NCBI GenBank assembly: GCA_013399695.1
Contig: VXAU01003525.1
Location: 164,684 to 228,683 of the forward strand
Direction: 5' to 3'
Origin: Formicarius rufipectus
Lineage: Eukaryota; Chordata; Aves; Passeriformes; Formicariidae
DNA: 64,000 nucleotides
Below the pieces are notes generated by a model. The model had not been told where the DNA came from. It made no database searches and was given only the letters and a program-made list of their open reading frames with translations. The stretch's first letter is position 1. Each line of letters begins with the position of its first letter. Shown here one piece after another: positions 12,782-25,500 of the stretch. The position numbers and the translations under genes are program-made.

Positions 12782-13529
12782 TCACACTAAGTGCACCAAG
12801 GATCATATTGTCTCTGAAAGAAACTTCTGAAAACTTGCAGATAATAGTTAAATCCATTCAGCTTTGAACACTTTAAAAACTGATCAGACCTCTTTCTTAA
12901 AGCCCTGAAGTGCTTTTAACTCCCACTGAAGCCAATCATGGCTCTTTGAAAGCAGTGAATGGCAGGACTAGCCCCTGAAACATGTGAGCCCAGCTATGGA
13001 GAGTGGAAGCAGAAAATAGGTTACCCCTCCCAGCACAAAAATGCAGATGTGAATTAACATCACATATGTAATGACATTTAAAAGCTACATTCAGTAAATC
13101 TTATTCAGAGTGAGGAAGAAATATGAAAGAAATCCATCAACATTAATTTAACTCAGACAAGTAACTATTACTCAATGTAAGCCAAATTGCAAGGACTTGT
13201 GTATCAATAAGTTTTAACGATCACTCCATCCCTAAAAATGTTTAGACAAAAAAATTGGATAAAATAGTTCTTTTTATTCAACATATCATTTCAAAAAAAA
13301 AGAAAAAGAGCAAAACTGTACTGAAATTTGAATTAGAGTGTTCATTTTGAAGTAATGAAGAACTATAAAAATCTCTCAGGTTCTTAACTTCTCTACTCCT
13401 AGGAGAAAGAGAGGGGAAGCAAAAGAAGTGTGTGTAGCTGTTTGTGTTGTGCAGAAAGTGAGGCTTTTTCAAAGCTTTTCAGCTCTGCTGAGGAGGAAAA
13501 AGTTTTTCTTTGGAACTACTTACATTGCT

Positions 13530-13552
13530 CCCCTTCCCTGCTTCCCCCTCCC
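13530..13552 (-). other. G-quadruplex motif on the minus strand
   Basis: On the plus strand there are four C runs of 4, 3, 5 and 3 bases separated by 2, 5 and 1 bases. The minus strand therefore fits the canonical four-run G-quadruplex pattern with loops no longer than 7. Folding is predicted from the pattern only. Confidence 0.6.
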
Positions 13553-15333
13553 AGTATTTCTTGGATGGAGCACCGAGGGGTGGTGAGAGGAAGAAAATGT
13601 CTGGGTGGGCAGAGAACAACCAGGAAGGGAATTCCCTTCAAAATTTCTCCGTTTGTGCCTTTTGAGTAAGCTCAGGAGGGACAGAAAACTGGGGGAAAAT
13701 GGGGAAACCCCCCAGCGTTCTTGCCCAGTAACACTGACTCACATTTTGGCTGCCTCCTCTTCCCTATAAACCCCTGTATTTCCCCCACTGACAAAAGGGA
13801 AAGCCTGTGCTCAAAGCAGTAGTGGTGGTGACGATGAGAGCAGCACTGCTTCCAGCAAGGAATTATCCATTAAAATGCTGACTGCCTCCATGGCCAACCC
13901 CTTTCCTTCACTGCCACTGCTGAGGGCACAAGGCTGTTGGACAGGGATTTGCAGTGATGGGAGAAAAGTATTTTAAGGCAGATGTAGGGGAAAAGTGTGT
14001 GTGTAAGATTTCCATATTAAAACTGGAGGGAATGCCATATAGGTATTCCTATATATTCCATATACAGTACAGGCAAAGAACAACACACACCGTGTGCTAT
14101 GTGTGTGTCAAAGTTTGTTTTTATTTTTAACAAAATGTATGTAAAATACTGATATTTCAGCCTTAATCACTTTATATACTATAATTAGTTAGCGTTAATC
14201 TGTCTAAACACGTTAGTGATGACAGCACTTCCTAGTAACCAGATAATAAAACAAGGTCTAAGAAGCAAAGAAATTCAGAGGGTTTTTATTTGGTGCAATT
14301 TGTACACTGGAAGAAGTAATTTATATCCATTTAGATTCACTTGGATATATTTAGTCTTGAGTCTGAATTTATCTTTAAAATCTCTATGAATGAGATACTG
14401 AGGGGGAAAATGCTTTACACCTGCTGATACCTGCCTGTGTGTCTGTGCCACTAACACTCTATTTTATGAAAACAAGTGGGTGTTTTTTTGGTTCGTTTGG
14501 TTGGGGTTTTTTTGGGGGCAGGGGGGTGGTATTTCTTAGTTTTTTTTAATCCCTTCAAGAGGGTGCAGAACTAATTTTGAGCTCATTATGGAGGTAATCT
14601 TCCCTTGCTTATTTGCCTTGGGCTGTTTCCATAACATCTGCTCTCACGCAGGGGCGCGGGGCGCTCGGTGGATGCAGCAGCACTATATGTGGTTACATTC
14701 ACATGTTGTTCACTTAATGAAACCCTGGCAATTGGCCCGTGTTTGAAACGCATCTGAACCACAGAAAACCACTCCACGCTGTTGCTATCCAGGAACCCAG
14801 AGGGGAGGGAGATGGCATTGTTCATGCTTTCTTAAGGGAGCTGAGTAGAAAGTATGAGGGGGGGAAAAAAGAGTGCATGTTTCGCTAAAAGACCCCCTAA
14901 GAATGCACAAGGAAATTCTGGGTCGTGCACGAAAAGGTCTTCTTAAATAGGGGTGGAGGAAAGGTGGTTGCCAACTCTTTTAAACTGCTTTAAACTGACT
15001 GTTCTTACTTGGTGCCCTGCTTTTGCCAGGCTCATGGGCAGAAAGTGGATGAACTTGTTTCCAGTCCTCCAAGTCAGTCTAAGCCTGAATCCTTGACTCA
15101 TCTGTGTCCTTCTCTCCTTCCCACAGCGACCAGCACTGGCACCCATCAGGCAGCACAGGAACTTCTCCTTCCAGAGAACAGGACACCTGGAACACACTCT
15201 GGTGCTTTTCTCTCTCTCTCTTTATATATATTTTCAAATTTTTATCATTTCAACTGTCAGGGAAAAAAAAATAAAAATAAAAGCAAACCCAAAATAAAAT
15301 GTCAAAGAGAATTTCTCCCTGTGAAAACCACAG

Positions 15334-15349
15334 AAAAAAAAAAAAAAAA
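15334..15349. repeat. Poly-A tract (16 bases)
   Basis: A run of A preceded by an A-rich stretch (15262-15300) with AAAATAAAAATAAAA-type units. This is low complexity, and no parent element is recognised. Confidence 0.85.
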
Positions 15350-16237
15350 TCAAATTTTAAGCATTCTTGCCCAAAAGCAAAGATGTAATTTTTGTTCACT
15401 GCATTTTTCAAAAGTATTTCCATAATTTCAATTGAACCACTTAGTCAGTGAAGTGTGGAAAGAGTTAAGAAGGTGCTGATGGGGAACAAGAGCTATTAAA
15501 GGCAAATTTAAATATTAAACCCTTATAATAATTTTGGGGGGTTTAAGTGCAACTGTACAGGGCTGTCCTTCCCTTGCCAGTGCCAAAGTAGGAGCTGGCC
15601 TTTCCAAAAGCCACGCACATTCCTCACTGGGATACAAATCCCGTCGTGTGCTGTTTGCTAATGTAAAGAGGTTTGTACTGCCCAAATCACAGCAGAAATA
15701 AACTGATCTATTCTGAAGCCAACCCAGACCCAAAGGCTTCTTTATGTATTTGTTCACAAGCTGCTGTTTTATTGCAGGGCATGTGTCAGCCAGCAATTCA
15801 TTCCTTTCTGTTACGGGGATTTCATGTGATGGGAAGTGATGGGGGTTTTTGAATAAGGCAGCAGAGAAAGCCAAAGGCTTGGGGCTCTCAGGAGAGGCAG
15901 AGGGACATGGCAGGGAGAGAAGCATGCCAAGAAAGAGGAGGCAGAAATCTTCTCAGGGCTTATGCTGTTTGCATCCCTGCCACCTCACCAGCAGGTAATG
16001 CAATCCACTCTGAGTTGCTTCATGGGGCTGCATCACTACCAGGAACAGCTGAGGTCAGTGGGTGTTCAGGTGGAGATGGCCTGAGTCAGAGGAGATGGCA
16101 GCTGATGGAGCAGATCAAGGGGCTAGTTGGGGTTTCTTTTTTTGGTAAGATGACAGACATTAATCTTCTAAACTACAGCTTGGTGAGATGAAAGTGCTCT
16201 TGTACCATAGGGCTCCCAGCCTGTGGATCAAAACCAG

Positions 16238-16238
<1 letters not shown>

Positions 16239-16272
<34 letters not shown>
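16239..16272. repeat. (CA)17 microsatellite
   Basis: A perfect dinucleotide array of 17 CA units, bounded by AAACCAGG and GAGTGCTG. The uninterrupted structure suggests it is length-polymorphic. It also alternates purine and pyrimidine, which can support Z-DNA. Confidence 0.97.
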
Positions 16273-16276
<4 letters not shown>

Positions 16277-18254
16277 GCTGTCAGTTTGTGTTCATCTAAG
16301 ACATTAAGATTTTTTTTAGGCACATTGAGCCAGCAGCTACGTATTTCCAGAAGGATTTGAATGCACAGACTTATGAGAGCACATTTTGGTCTTCAGCAGA
16401 GTCCATGTCGTGGCAGCTGGAGCTGCTTTCCTTTAGGAACCACCATCTGGGCTCTGGTTGTGGGCCACTCACATACCCGACCTTGAGATCTCCCAAAGTC
16501 TACACCAGAAGAGACTGGGGCTGCACGAGCCTGTGTGTGGGTAGGTGTGCTTGAGAGAGATAATTATTGGGAAAGGCAAGAAAACATTTACCCACTGCTA
16601 TAAAGTGTTCTCAGTAGACAAGGAAAATCCCTATCCTTTAGCCTTTTAATTGATTTTAATTATTCAAAGCCCTTTCTCTCCCTGCTCAAATAGCAGTGTG
16701 ATACAATATTGTTGCAAGTATCTCAGTGCCTTTTGAGATACTTAAATATGAATAGCTGGGAAGCTGGTGCTTGCTCTCCCTCTCAAGCACACAGCAAAAC
16801 CTTGCTGTGCAAGGCAGAGCCCACTGCACAAGAGCCAGATTATTCTAACAGCTCTCTTCATTTCATGGGGATTCGTTTAAGTGGATTCCACACAATACTC
16901 TAAAAATGATTCTAATAAGGCAGAAGCCACTACAGCATTTAAGGGGAATTTAATCTTATTCTTCTACCACAAAAAAAGGAGAGAAGTGCTGACATCTCAG
17001 CCCACCACTGGCCTATTTCACAAACATTTCAAACTGTGCTTTTCCATTATACAGCTGTGTATTCCACTTTCACACATGTGTATATTCCATCAAAACCCTT
17101 TTTGTCCCTCGTGATCCCCAGTTCACCTTCCTCCTCTTTGGAAAAGTCAGACACAGAGAACAGTCTGGTAACAGTCTTCATAAGCAGAAATGACTCTGGT
17201 TTGAGGAACTAGGGGTCTGCTGAGACCTGGCAGTGGTATCACAGCAGTGAACAGGCAGCACTCTGCACCCTCTTCATGCAATCCAAACAGTCAGGAACGT
17301 TTGAAGTGCATACTGGCACACGAGGGAGTGATGCTGGAGCATGCACAGGGTTGTTGCTGTGATTCACTGCTGGATAGGGATGGCTGTCCAGTATGGGCAT
17401 GGCTTTCCAGTCCACCCCAGTTAAAATGTTCGAAGATATGTGCTGAACCCATTCTTATTCTCCTCTCAGCTGTTCTGGCTCTGTGGTAAGAACCCTTTTG
17501 TGGGAACCTGTGCCAGTCCTGAAGTGCACTAGGGCACTCACATTTCACACTGACTGGTTTGTAATACTGTGAGCACAGAGATGAATGTAGGAGGATCATC
17601 AAACCCAAGGACTAGGCAGCTAAAGTGTGATGCTGAAATGATTAGACCTGCTCACACACAAATTCACTGGAAGAGTTTGCAAACGAGGGAGGCCCTATTC
17701 ATCCCAGGGAACAAAACCTGCAGTGGAAGTAGCCTCGTTGGAAGTGCAGGGCTGCCCAGGTGCACAGGGTATGTCTGGCTCCCTCAGCCCAGCTGGCTGT
17801 GCTGAGCAATTCTCCCTGAATGATCAATCTCTACACACAGGCTGGTTTTCTCCAGAGGACTGACCATCCCAGCCTTCCACACAGTGCTTGGACCTCCCTG
17901 CTCCTGCCCTACTCCACTGCCCTGAGCCACACACTCCCAGGGCAAGGCATGGGGTACCTGAAGCACCTGAGGACTCCACTGGGTACGCTTTTCCCACTGC
18001 CTCTCCCACTCAACTGTTGCACAAACCAGCCCTCCTCCTTCCTGAGGCACAGATGCTTCCCGGGAGTCGGCTTCCTGGGGCAGCCTTCATCCCTGTGATT
18101 GAGTTGATTTACCTAACCCTATTCTTGCTCCTCCCTCTGATAACATTAGCCTATCTATTTCACATCCCAGATATAAAGTTTACAAAGGTAATTACCCTTC
18201 CAGGCATCCTCTGGAGAGGCTGCTTTTCCAGTGTTTTCTCCTTGGCAGAAACAT
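16273..18254. other. Unique non-coding DNA
   Basis: No gene is supported. Open frames around 17784-18334 lie on both strands. The longest plus frame runs into the CR1 terminus that follows, so its C-terminus is LINE-derived and not a gene product. Nothing else is recognised. Confidence 0.55.
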
Positions 18255-18340
18255 ATGGTTTAGTGGTGGGCTTGGCAGTGTTAATTGTTGGACTCAACAA
18301 CCTCAGAGGGCTTTTCCAACCTAAATTATTCTGATTCTAC
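18255..18340 (+). mobile_element. CR1 LINE fragment, 3' terminus (sense orientation)
   Basis: The sequence TTTAGTGGTGGGCTTGGCAG followed by 'gttggactcaa', 'cttttccaacc' and a terminal 'attctgattct' matches the 3' end of avian CR1 non-LTR retrotransposons in the sense direction. CR1 copies are usually severely 5'-truncated, and here only about 85 bp of the 3' untranslated end remains. It has no coding capacity. It is diverged from the consensus as I recall it, which suggests an old insertion. Identification rests on recalled family sequence. Confidence 0.85.
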
Positions 18341-20020
18341 AGTAGTTCTCTAACAGTTGGTAATGAGTTCAATACTCAGCCAGAATGTGCATATACAGAG
18401 GAGTTTGTGGGCTGTAGAAAAGAAGGACCATTTTTCACAGAGGTTGGCATAGTATCCACCAGAAAATGTCTTGGTCTCATTTGTATTTTTAGGCACTACC
18501 TATGATGCCAAAAGGATCAGTCATGCAAGCATTAGCTTTTGTTCTTTGTGTGGTTATGATGCTGTTGGGTGGGAAGGCAACACTATATGTTTGCCTTGGG
18601 GATGCCCCAAATGCCTGTACCACGTGACAAGGAGTTCAGGGAAGGGGGAACAACCCCTTAGTTTGCTGTTCCTACTTAATCTAAATCAACAACGAGTTGT
18701 AAAGTGGTCCCAATATAAAGGCAAAGGGAAAAAGATCCAAACTAGGACCCCCACATCTGAGTCTTGGCTCAGACAATTTTCCTTTCATCCTTATGCAAAT
18801 CAGACAACTCCTGCTTATTTCATCATGAAGTGGGAGGCAGGGTAAGGCTGACGTAGCCTACAGTACCTCCCAGGAGTATTAGGAAGGTTAATTAGTTAAT
18901 GTTTCCAAAGTGTTATTATACAAGTGCCAAACAAAACTAACAACAAGAGGAAAAAAATGACATGACAAAGAAAATAAACAAACATAAAGCCAAATTAAAC
19001 ATAGTTAAGGGAGGTAACTCTATGATACTTAATATGAGATTGGAGAATAAAAATAGCGATTGACGTAATGTACGTGATCTACAGAATACTGGATGCAAAA
19101 GTCTTTGCTGGTTGCACTATATGACCAGACACACTGATTCTAGAAAAAGAGCTTTTAGTTAAGTTTCAGGCTTCTGTGACAGTGATTTATTTTAATGATA
19201 GGCAATACTTCACTTTGCATTTGTGATTTCAAGACCTCTCTAAGTTTATGTAAATTCTAGCTGCTAGGGCACAAGATAAAATCGTGGCTCTTACTTACTT
19301 TTATAGTGTCACATAAATGTGAAAAATTGAAGAGTTGCTCCAGGCCAGCATGCTGCATTTTGACATTGTGAGAATCTCTGTATCCTGCCTACCCTGCTCT
19401 GATCAGGGAATATCTGTGGGAGCATGCACTGAGGAAGAAACAGAAAGCAAAGGACAAAGCAGCTCACACTGCTGAGGATCCAGAAGCAGTGCTCCTTCCT
19501 TCTCAAACATTTAATTATGTGGAACATTAGGTAAAAAGGAGGGGAAAAAAACCCCTTAGCAAGTATTTCAAACATATGAAATATTCTCAGTGGGATCCAA
19601 ATAAGATCAGAATATTTCTCATGATTCTGTCACTTGGCAAACTCAGAATCGATCCTCTCTCCATGCAATCCTCAGGCTGAGATGGGGCTAGTTTGGAGGG
19701 AAATTGCATGGTGGAAAACATGCCTTGCTCTGCGATTTTGCCTGGTTTCTGTAATCAAATTTCACAATAATGAAAACTGTAAGTCAAGAAATTGAGGAAA
19801 TGTCATGAAAAAGAAACCCACGAAATAAATATGTACTGAATAAATCCATCCACATTAACTTGGAAGAAACAGGAATAGTGGCTAGCACAGCACGTCTGCT
19901 TTCTCAGCTGATCACTGAATCACAGCCTGACTTTTGAGCACATCACTGAAATCTTGCTTAGCTTTGGTTTTCTTCTCCAGGAAGGGGAGAGAACAAAGGG
20001 CACGTGTGCCAGACTTGCTC

Positions 20021-20091
20021 CGGGCTGAGCCGAGGTCGCTGCCCGACTGCCCACGGCTCTCGCAGCCCCCGGGCTGCGGAGGAGGGAGGCG
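20021..20091. other. Short CpG-dense patch
   Basis: Nine CpG dinucleotides occur within about 70 bp, in a window where CpG is otherwise rare. It is far shorter than a promoter CpG island. No TATA-like element or exon is recognisable beside it. It could be a small unmethylated regulatory site, or simply local GC-rich sequence. Confidence 0.5.
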
Positions 20092-21872
20092 CATTCCTGA
20101 GGATGCTCTTCCAGCACACCCAAGGCAGCACGGTTGACTGATCTTCAGGACTGGTGGTGACAAAGGAACTGCAGCGAGGACAGCACCCTTTCACACCCTG
20201 GGGTGCCTCTGGGCGCTCGGAACTGCTGGCTCTTTGCTCCTGCCATCCCGTGTTTTCCCTGCTAACAAGCCCCAGGCCAGCTCTGCACGTGCAGGGGAGC
20301 TGGAAAGGCTCTCCATGGGAGGAGCTTCGTGTGGTTCTGCTCTTACAATCAGTCCAAGGGACTGCTGATGGCTTTAAAAACACATTGGCGTTGCACTGTG
20401 TGGCACCCTGTGTCTTTCAAGGCTGAGTTGCACGCTGCGGTCTGCGCTGGGACCTGTGCCTGCAGAGCTGAAACCACTGAGGCTCATGTGGGTTTCATTC
20501 AAAATCCTTGCAAATGGGATTGCAAACTCCAGGGAATGCACCAAGCTGTGTCAGTCACACTAAGCTTTAGACACGCAAACTGATCCAGGACACTTGGAGC
20601 AGTTTCTCCCCCAAAATGGGAACCTGGCAGCCCCTGTGCAGGTCTCTCTGCTTCTCCTCAGGGTCAGGGGACAAATGTCACTGATTGTCAGGGAGAAGTG
20701 TGTGCCACCCAAGTTAAAAATTAGTATGACACAAAACCAAAACTCAGAACCCAAACGAGGCCCCAGGAGTCCTTCTGGTACTACAGGGAATCCTTTGGAC
20801 AGTCCTACTCAGATTTATTCTACATACACTGAAATCCAGTGTCTCCAACTATGTGGTGTCCATTTTCCCCCAAAAGGGATATTTCCTAAAGTTGTTTTTT
20901 TTGCTCTGCAAGTGACATTTATGCCAACACACATTTATCCCCTTTCATGCTGTACTTAAATCCACACTCTTTTCCTCCTCCATCCCATGAACTTGCAGTG
21001 CATCAAGCTGAAGGGGTTTAGTCCATTCCCCATGTTATAAAAGCTGTACTTAATGGCATTTTTTTTTTACCTGGACAGACTTGTAGGTGCTATTCCAAGG
21101 GCCTCTATGTGATACAAGACAAAGAAAGTGCAGGTCAGGACACATTAAAGGAGACTCTACTCAGTTACCTTTGGTTAAGCACACTTCTGACTTTGGCCCA
21201 TCTCTCTGACATACACATCTTCTAGACGTGGTAGCAACACTGAAAGCACCTTGCAAAGGAGGAGAGAGGAGGGGGAAAGAAAATGTGATTGTGAAACATC
21301 AGAGTAGATCTGATCATGTCAAATTCCTCTGGAGGAAAGACAGAGAGAAAAATTACCAGCATGCAGTACTTGAAGTCAATAAATGAAATTTACCCAATTC
21401 AACAGAGGCATCAGGGAAATCACTCTTGATTTGTCTTTGATAGGTTGACAAAATCTCTGTTAAGTTTTCTTAATGTGTTGGTAACTAGGCTTCCAAATGC
21501 ATTGAACCCAGGCCAGATCTCAGCTTAATAGGACCAGCCTTCCATGTCAATCAAATTTGTAGCTGGTGAGAAAAATGAACCTTCTTTTTGTGCCCCTTGT
21601 TCTCAATTTGGGCAAAGAGCCAAAAAGTGTCTGAGGTTTTACTTTGCCAAGATTCTGAAGGAAAATTTACTAGCAGGAATGAAAATGCCCCGTGGCTGTC
21701 TGTGGCACAATGAAGCAAGTCAGGCCAAAAACTGCCCCCAGATGTTTTCGTGTGGCGTGTGTTGGAGTCAGCAGTGCTATCGTGGAGGTGAGCTGAGGGC
21801 AGAATTCAGCTTGCTGATAATGGAATTAGGCATTGCAAAATGAAGGTATGTTCTGCTCTCTGTGTCGGCAAC

Positions 21873-21903
21873 ATTAATGAATTAATTCACTACTTAATTA
21901 ATA
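21873..21903. promoter_or_regulatory. Homeodomain-type palindromes GAATTAATTC and TTAATTAA
   Basis: A 10-bp perfect palindrome GAATTAATTC (21879-21888) lies six bases before the 8-bp palindrome TTAATTAA (21894-21901), with an ATTAATG word just upstream. These are typical target sequences for LIM- and paired-type homeodomain proteins. Regulatory function is inferred from the motifs only. Confidence 0.25.
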
Positions 21904-22548
21904 TACAAAGCCACAGAGTGCTGTTGGCAAATTAACTGTCAGCAAGACACGTCGCTCCAAGGGTGGTTGGGTATTTCTTTCTTCTTCACCCTGCTTGTGT
22001 CAGGGGCAGAGATCATGTTAGATGCTGAGTCATTGACTTATAATGGGTCCTGCTGGGAGCTGAGCTCTTTGGAAAGGAGCTGCTCTTGTCTTCTCCATCT
22101 CTGAACACAGGAGACAAAGGTCAGAACTCCATCCAATGTGAGAGAATGCAGAAACAATTCTCTCTCTATTCAATCCTACAGTGACAGTCAATGCCCCCTC
22201 ACCTGCCCTTGCTTTAGAGTTGAGAAATGGGATTATTTATATTAAAAAAGGCTAAAAATATTATAACTCAGTGTCATAACTGTAAAGAAGAGCTGATAAT
22301 CTAACTGCAATGGCAATATGTGAATCTGTGTCTGAATTTTTCCCAAATCTGGTTAGAATTTTTTAAGGGGTCTAGATTCACAGCGAAGCAGAATCCTGAC
22401 TACTTGCTGTTTTAACATAGATGATATTTTTACCTCTATAAAAAGTTTGAACTTTCTTGAATTGCTCGAACTTCTGAACAGACTGACACTGGGTAGGAAA
22501 TGTCAGAAGAGCAGGGCAGTTGTATGACTCTCAAATTCAGCTCAGGAG

Positions 22549-22599
22549 TGAGCTCAGGACTCAGCTTCCCCTCTGATGATACTTTTAGTCCTGAGCTCA
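22549..22599. repeat. Perfect 13-bp inverted repeat with 25-bp spacer
   Basis: TGAGCTCAGGACT at 22549-22561 is exactly complementary to AGTCCTGAGCTCA at 22587-22599. The spacer is 25 bases. Each arm contains the SacI-type palindrome GAGCTC. A transcript of either strand could form this stem. No terminal duplication or transposase supports a mobile element. Confidence 0.85.
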
Positions 22600-25500
22600 G
22601 AGTATACCCCAGCTCTCACAGCTTCAAGTAAAGCCCCAAGTTTTCTGTGTGCTCCTACAGAAATCAGTGAAAACTTTGCTCAAAAATGAGCTCTGGTGCA
22701 CTTAACAAGATTTGTAAATTTTAGTTAAGTTGCACATTCATTAATCAAAGCTGGAACCTGGCAGGGTTCAGTGGGTTGGTCACTCACTGCACCCACAGCT
22801 CAGTACACAATCCAAACCTCCCTGATTCCTCTGGGAGCTGTTCCTTGAATTCCTCTAGACTTAGAACAAATGCTTGAATGGCAACGAGTCTGAGATCTCT
22901 TTTCCATGTATGATTCAGATGAGGGTACTAAGGAGAGGAGACAGTTGTTTACAAGGAACGCTGCATCTCAGAGCAAGGGGAAGACATGATTACAGGGAAA
23001 AGAAATGCACCAAATGTTTTGCAAATCTGACTCTCTATCAGAAAAGCAATTTCACAACTATGTAAATACACAGTTATTCTGTGCAAAAAATTTTTTTAAA
23101 GCTCTGTCTCTCTAATTGCACAAGAGGCTCCTTTGCTGTAATGAAAAACATCTGCCATCATTTACAGCAGACTCCAACGTGCGCTTGCACTGCACTTTCT
23201 CTCACAAGTGCAGAGGAATATGGAGTGGAAGAACTGGGTTTGTTGACTGGGTAAGGAATTTCTACAGGGCGAATAGGGTGGGGAGAACTCAGGGAGGACT
23301 CTGATCCATTGTCCACTCTGCTTAGGGCCTGATACCTCTGTCAGAGCCATGAATGGTCAAGCACATGACAGAGCCTTCCCACCTTTCAAAATGTATCTCC
23401 ATGGACTTTCTCCTTTCCACATGAAAAAGGAAGATTATCCCCTTTTGTAGTAAAGCTTCAAATGAAACAGAGTCAACTATGCTCTTAGGCAAATGTTGTA
23501 TTTCACAGAAGATTAAAGTTGAAGCTGATTAGAGACTTATCAGAGAAAGCAAAGAGCCACAGGCACAGGTCACAGACAGATGGACCCTCAAGTGGCTGGA
23601 GGTAAATGGTACCTTTGTGTTGACTTTAGTGAGCTCTGGACAACACCTAAGGTTGACAGGGGCTTGTGTCTCTTTGGCATTAAAACATGGGAGGAGTGAA
23701 AACCTGCTAACACTGAATGACTGTAAGAAAATTAATAGACCAAAAAAAATCCTCCACAAACAAAAAAAAATTTAAAAAATTGACAGTTAAGGAAGTATTT
23801 CCACTTAATGAAAATATAAATTGTATGAGAGCTGTGCAAGCTGGTACAACTGAAGTGCCTTTCTGCCCTCATTGCTTGTCTCCCTACTTTGACAGCAGTT
23901 ATCTCTTAAAAGGATGTGCTCCAGGTCTATCAGCAGGACACTTTTTAGCCTTGCCTGCTTGACAGACTTCTAAAACTGGAAGGGATTTGCTATGAAGTTG
24001 ATGATATAAGTTTTTAAAATTTAATCATAATTGTTTTTCTGTATCAGTTCTTCGTTCTGCAGAACTGCAGCTTTTGCATTTCAATAAATGGCAAAAGTGT
24101 ATTTCTAGCATGTGAAATTAAAAATAATCTTGGTAATCAGAGGGGAGATACTGACTGTTCATTTGACTCATCTGCCAAGGCAGTAGACATTGTGTTTTAG
24201 AGCTGCACCGCTCTTGATATAACAGCTACTGATGTAATTGGCTGCATGGAGCTGAGTTCTGCTCCTGCATCACATCCCTGCTGCTCCCTTCCTGCCCTGG
24301 GCTTGCAGCAGGGAGGTGTGGACTCCTTCAACCCTGAGAAAGAGCAGCATGGAACCATGTCCTTCCACATTGAGGAGAAAGAGCTCGTGCTAGGATGTGA
24401 CCCTTGGTTTGAAGGGGTTGGACACCACAGGTGCTGTTTTAGCTGAAAGCTTCTCATTGGTTCCTGGGGGAAAGAAGCAGAGAAGAGAGCCAGAGCATGA
24501 AGAATTTAGTTGGTTGATAAGTGTAAAAGATGATCCTCTGCAAGTGTGGTAGGTTTTGAAGAAGCTTGGTGTAGGCTTTTCTGGTATCCCTGTGAAGAAG
24601 AGAAGGAGATATAGGTGGGTGAAATGGGTAGCAATGCACAAGTTTTAAAATCTAAAATGAAGTGCTCCCTATGGAGAATGAGAAGTCTTTGCTTTTTCCT
24701 AGTTTCTTAAAAAACAACTACTTCAGAATCAACCAAAAAAATTCTGTTCTGGGCTCGCTAGGCCACAGGGTTCCATCAGTTCATACCTCCAATTCACACT
24801 GGTGTCAAACCCAGTTTGTCAGACCACTACTATCACCACACTTACTTTGAGAAACAGAGAGAAAAAGCCCAGTGAAATCTCCTGACCTCCTACTTGTCTG
24901 GGCTATCAGCAGCGTCAGAACTAATGATGGGTGAACCTCCTAAGGTCTGAGATGTCAATGAGAGTTACATGTTTGGATCAAGGACATGATATGACCCAGA
25001 TAAATTTAAGACAAGAAAGGTAGATCAAAATGTGGGTCAGGCAGTTGTTAGTGTTTCTTTAAAGATGATAAGAGGAATGGTTTCTAACACTTCCGAGGAG
25101 TTTTGTTGATGTTCTTATGTACGCTCTTTGTTTAAAAAAATAAATACATTTTTCATGCCTTCAAAATTCCAAGCTGCAGAAAATTTCCTCTTGTGATGAG
25201 AAGCATTCAAAACAAAAACATGTGGCCTGATTTGTCTTTTATAGAAATCAAAGGCTGTATTCTAAAGAGACTTCCTTTACCACACAAATGTAGCAGATGT
25301 TTTTTAAGATTATAGCTGCACAAGCAATCTATGGTTTGAATCTCAGAAGCATTTAAAGTTTTTTTTAGAGGAAGAGTTTTTGTGTTATGCTGTGATAAAC
25401 TGCAAGTGAGAAGGAAAGGGATTGTCTGAGACAGGTAATTAAGGTGACAGTGTACAGTAAATTTGGCCAGCATTGTTTTCATTCAGGAAAATAAAGTTAA

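Larger units (their letters stand above)
11801..16238. other. Unique non-coding DNA
   Basis: No gene is supported. Short A tracts at 12765-12781 and 15334-15349 and a G-quadruplex-capable C-rich run at 13530-13552 are listed separately. The 12.1-12.6 kb part has frames open on both strands with no recognisable product. A T/G-rich patch lies at 14483-14530. I see no splice-bounded exon or repeat family. Confidence 0.55.
18341..22548. other. Unique non-coding DNA with a CpG-dense patch
   Basis: No gene is supported. A CpG-dense patch lies at 20021-20091 and a TTAATTAA-rich palindromic stretch at 21873-21903; both are listed separately. Open frames at 19958-20426 owe their length to that GC-rich patch and overlap on both strands. 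The 18.85-19.3 kb segment is AT-rich with stops in all frames. Confidence 0.55.

Noticed and set aside
12765..15349. Poly-A runs as tails of retrocopies or SINEs
   Set aside because: Upstream sequence resembles no gene or SINE, and no target-site duplications were found by eye.
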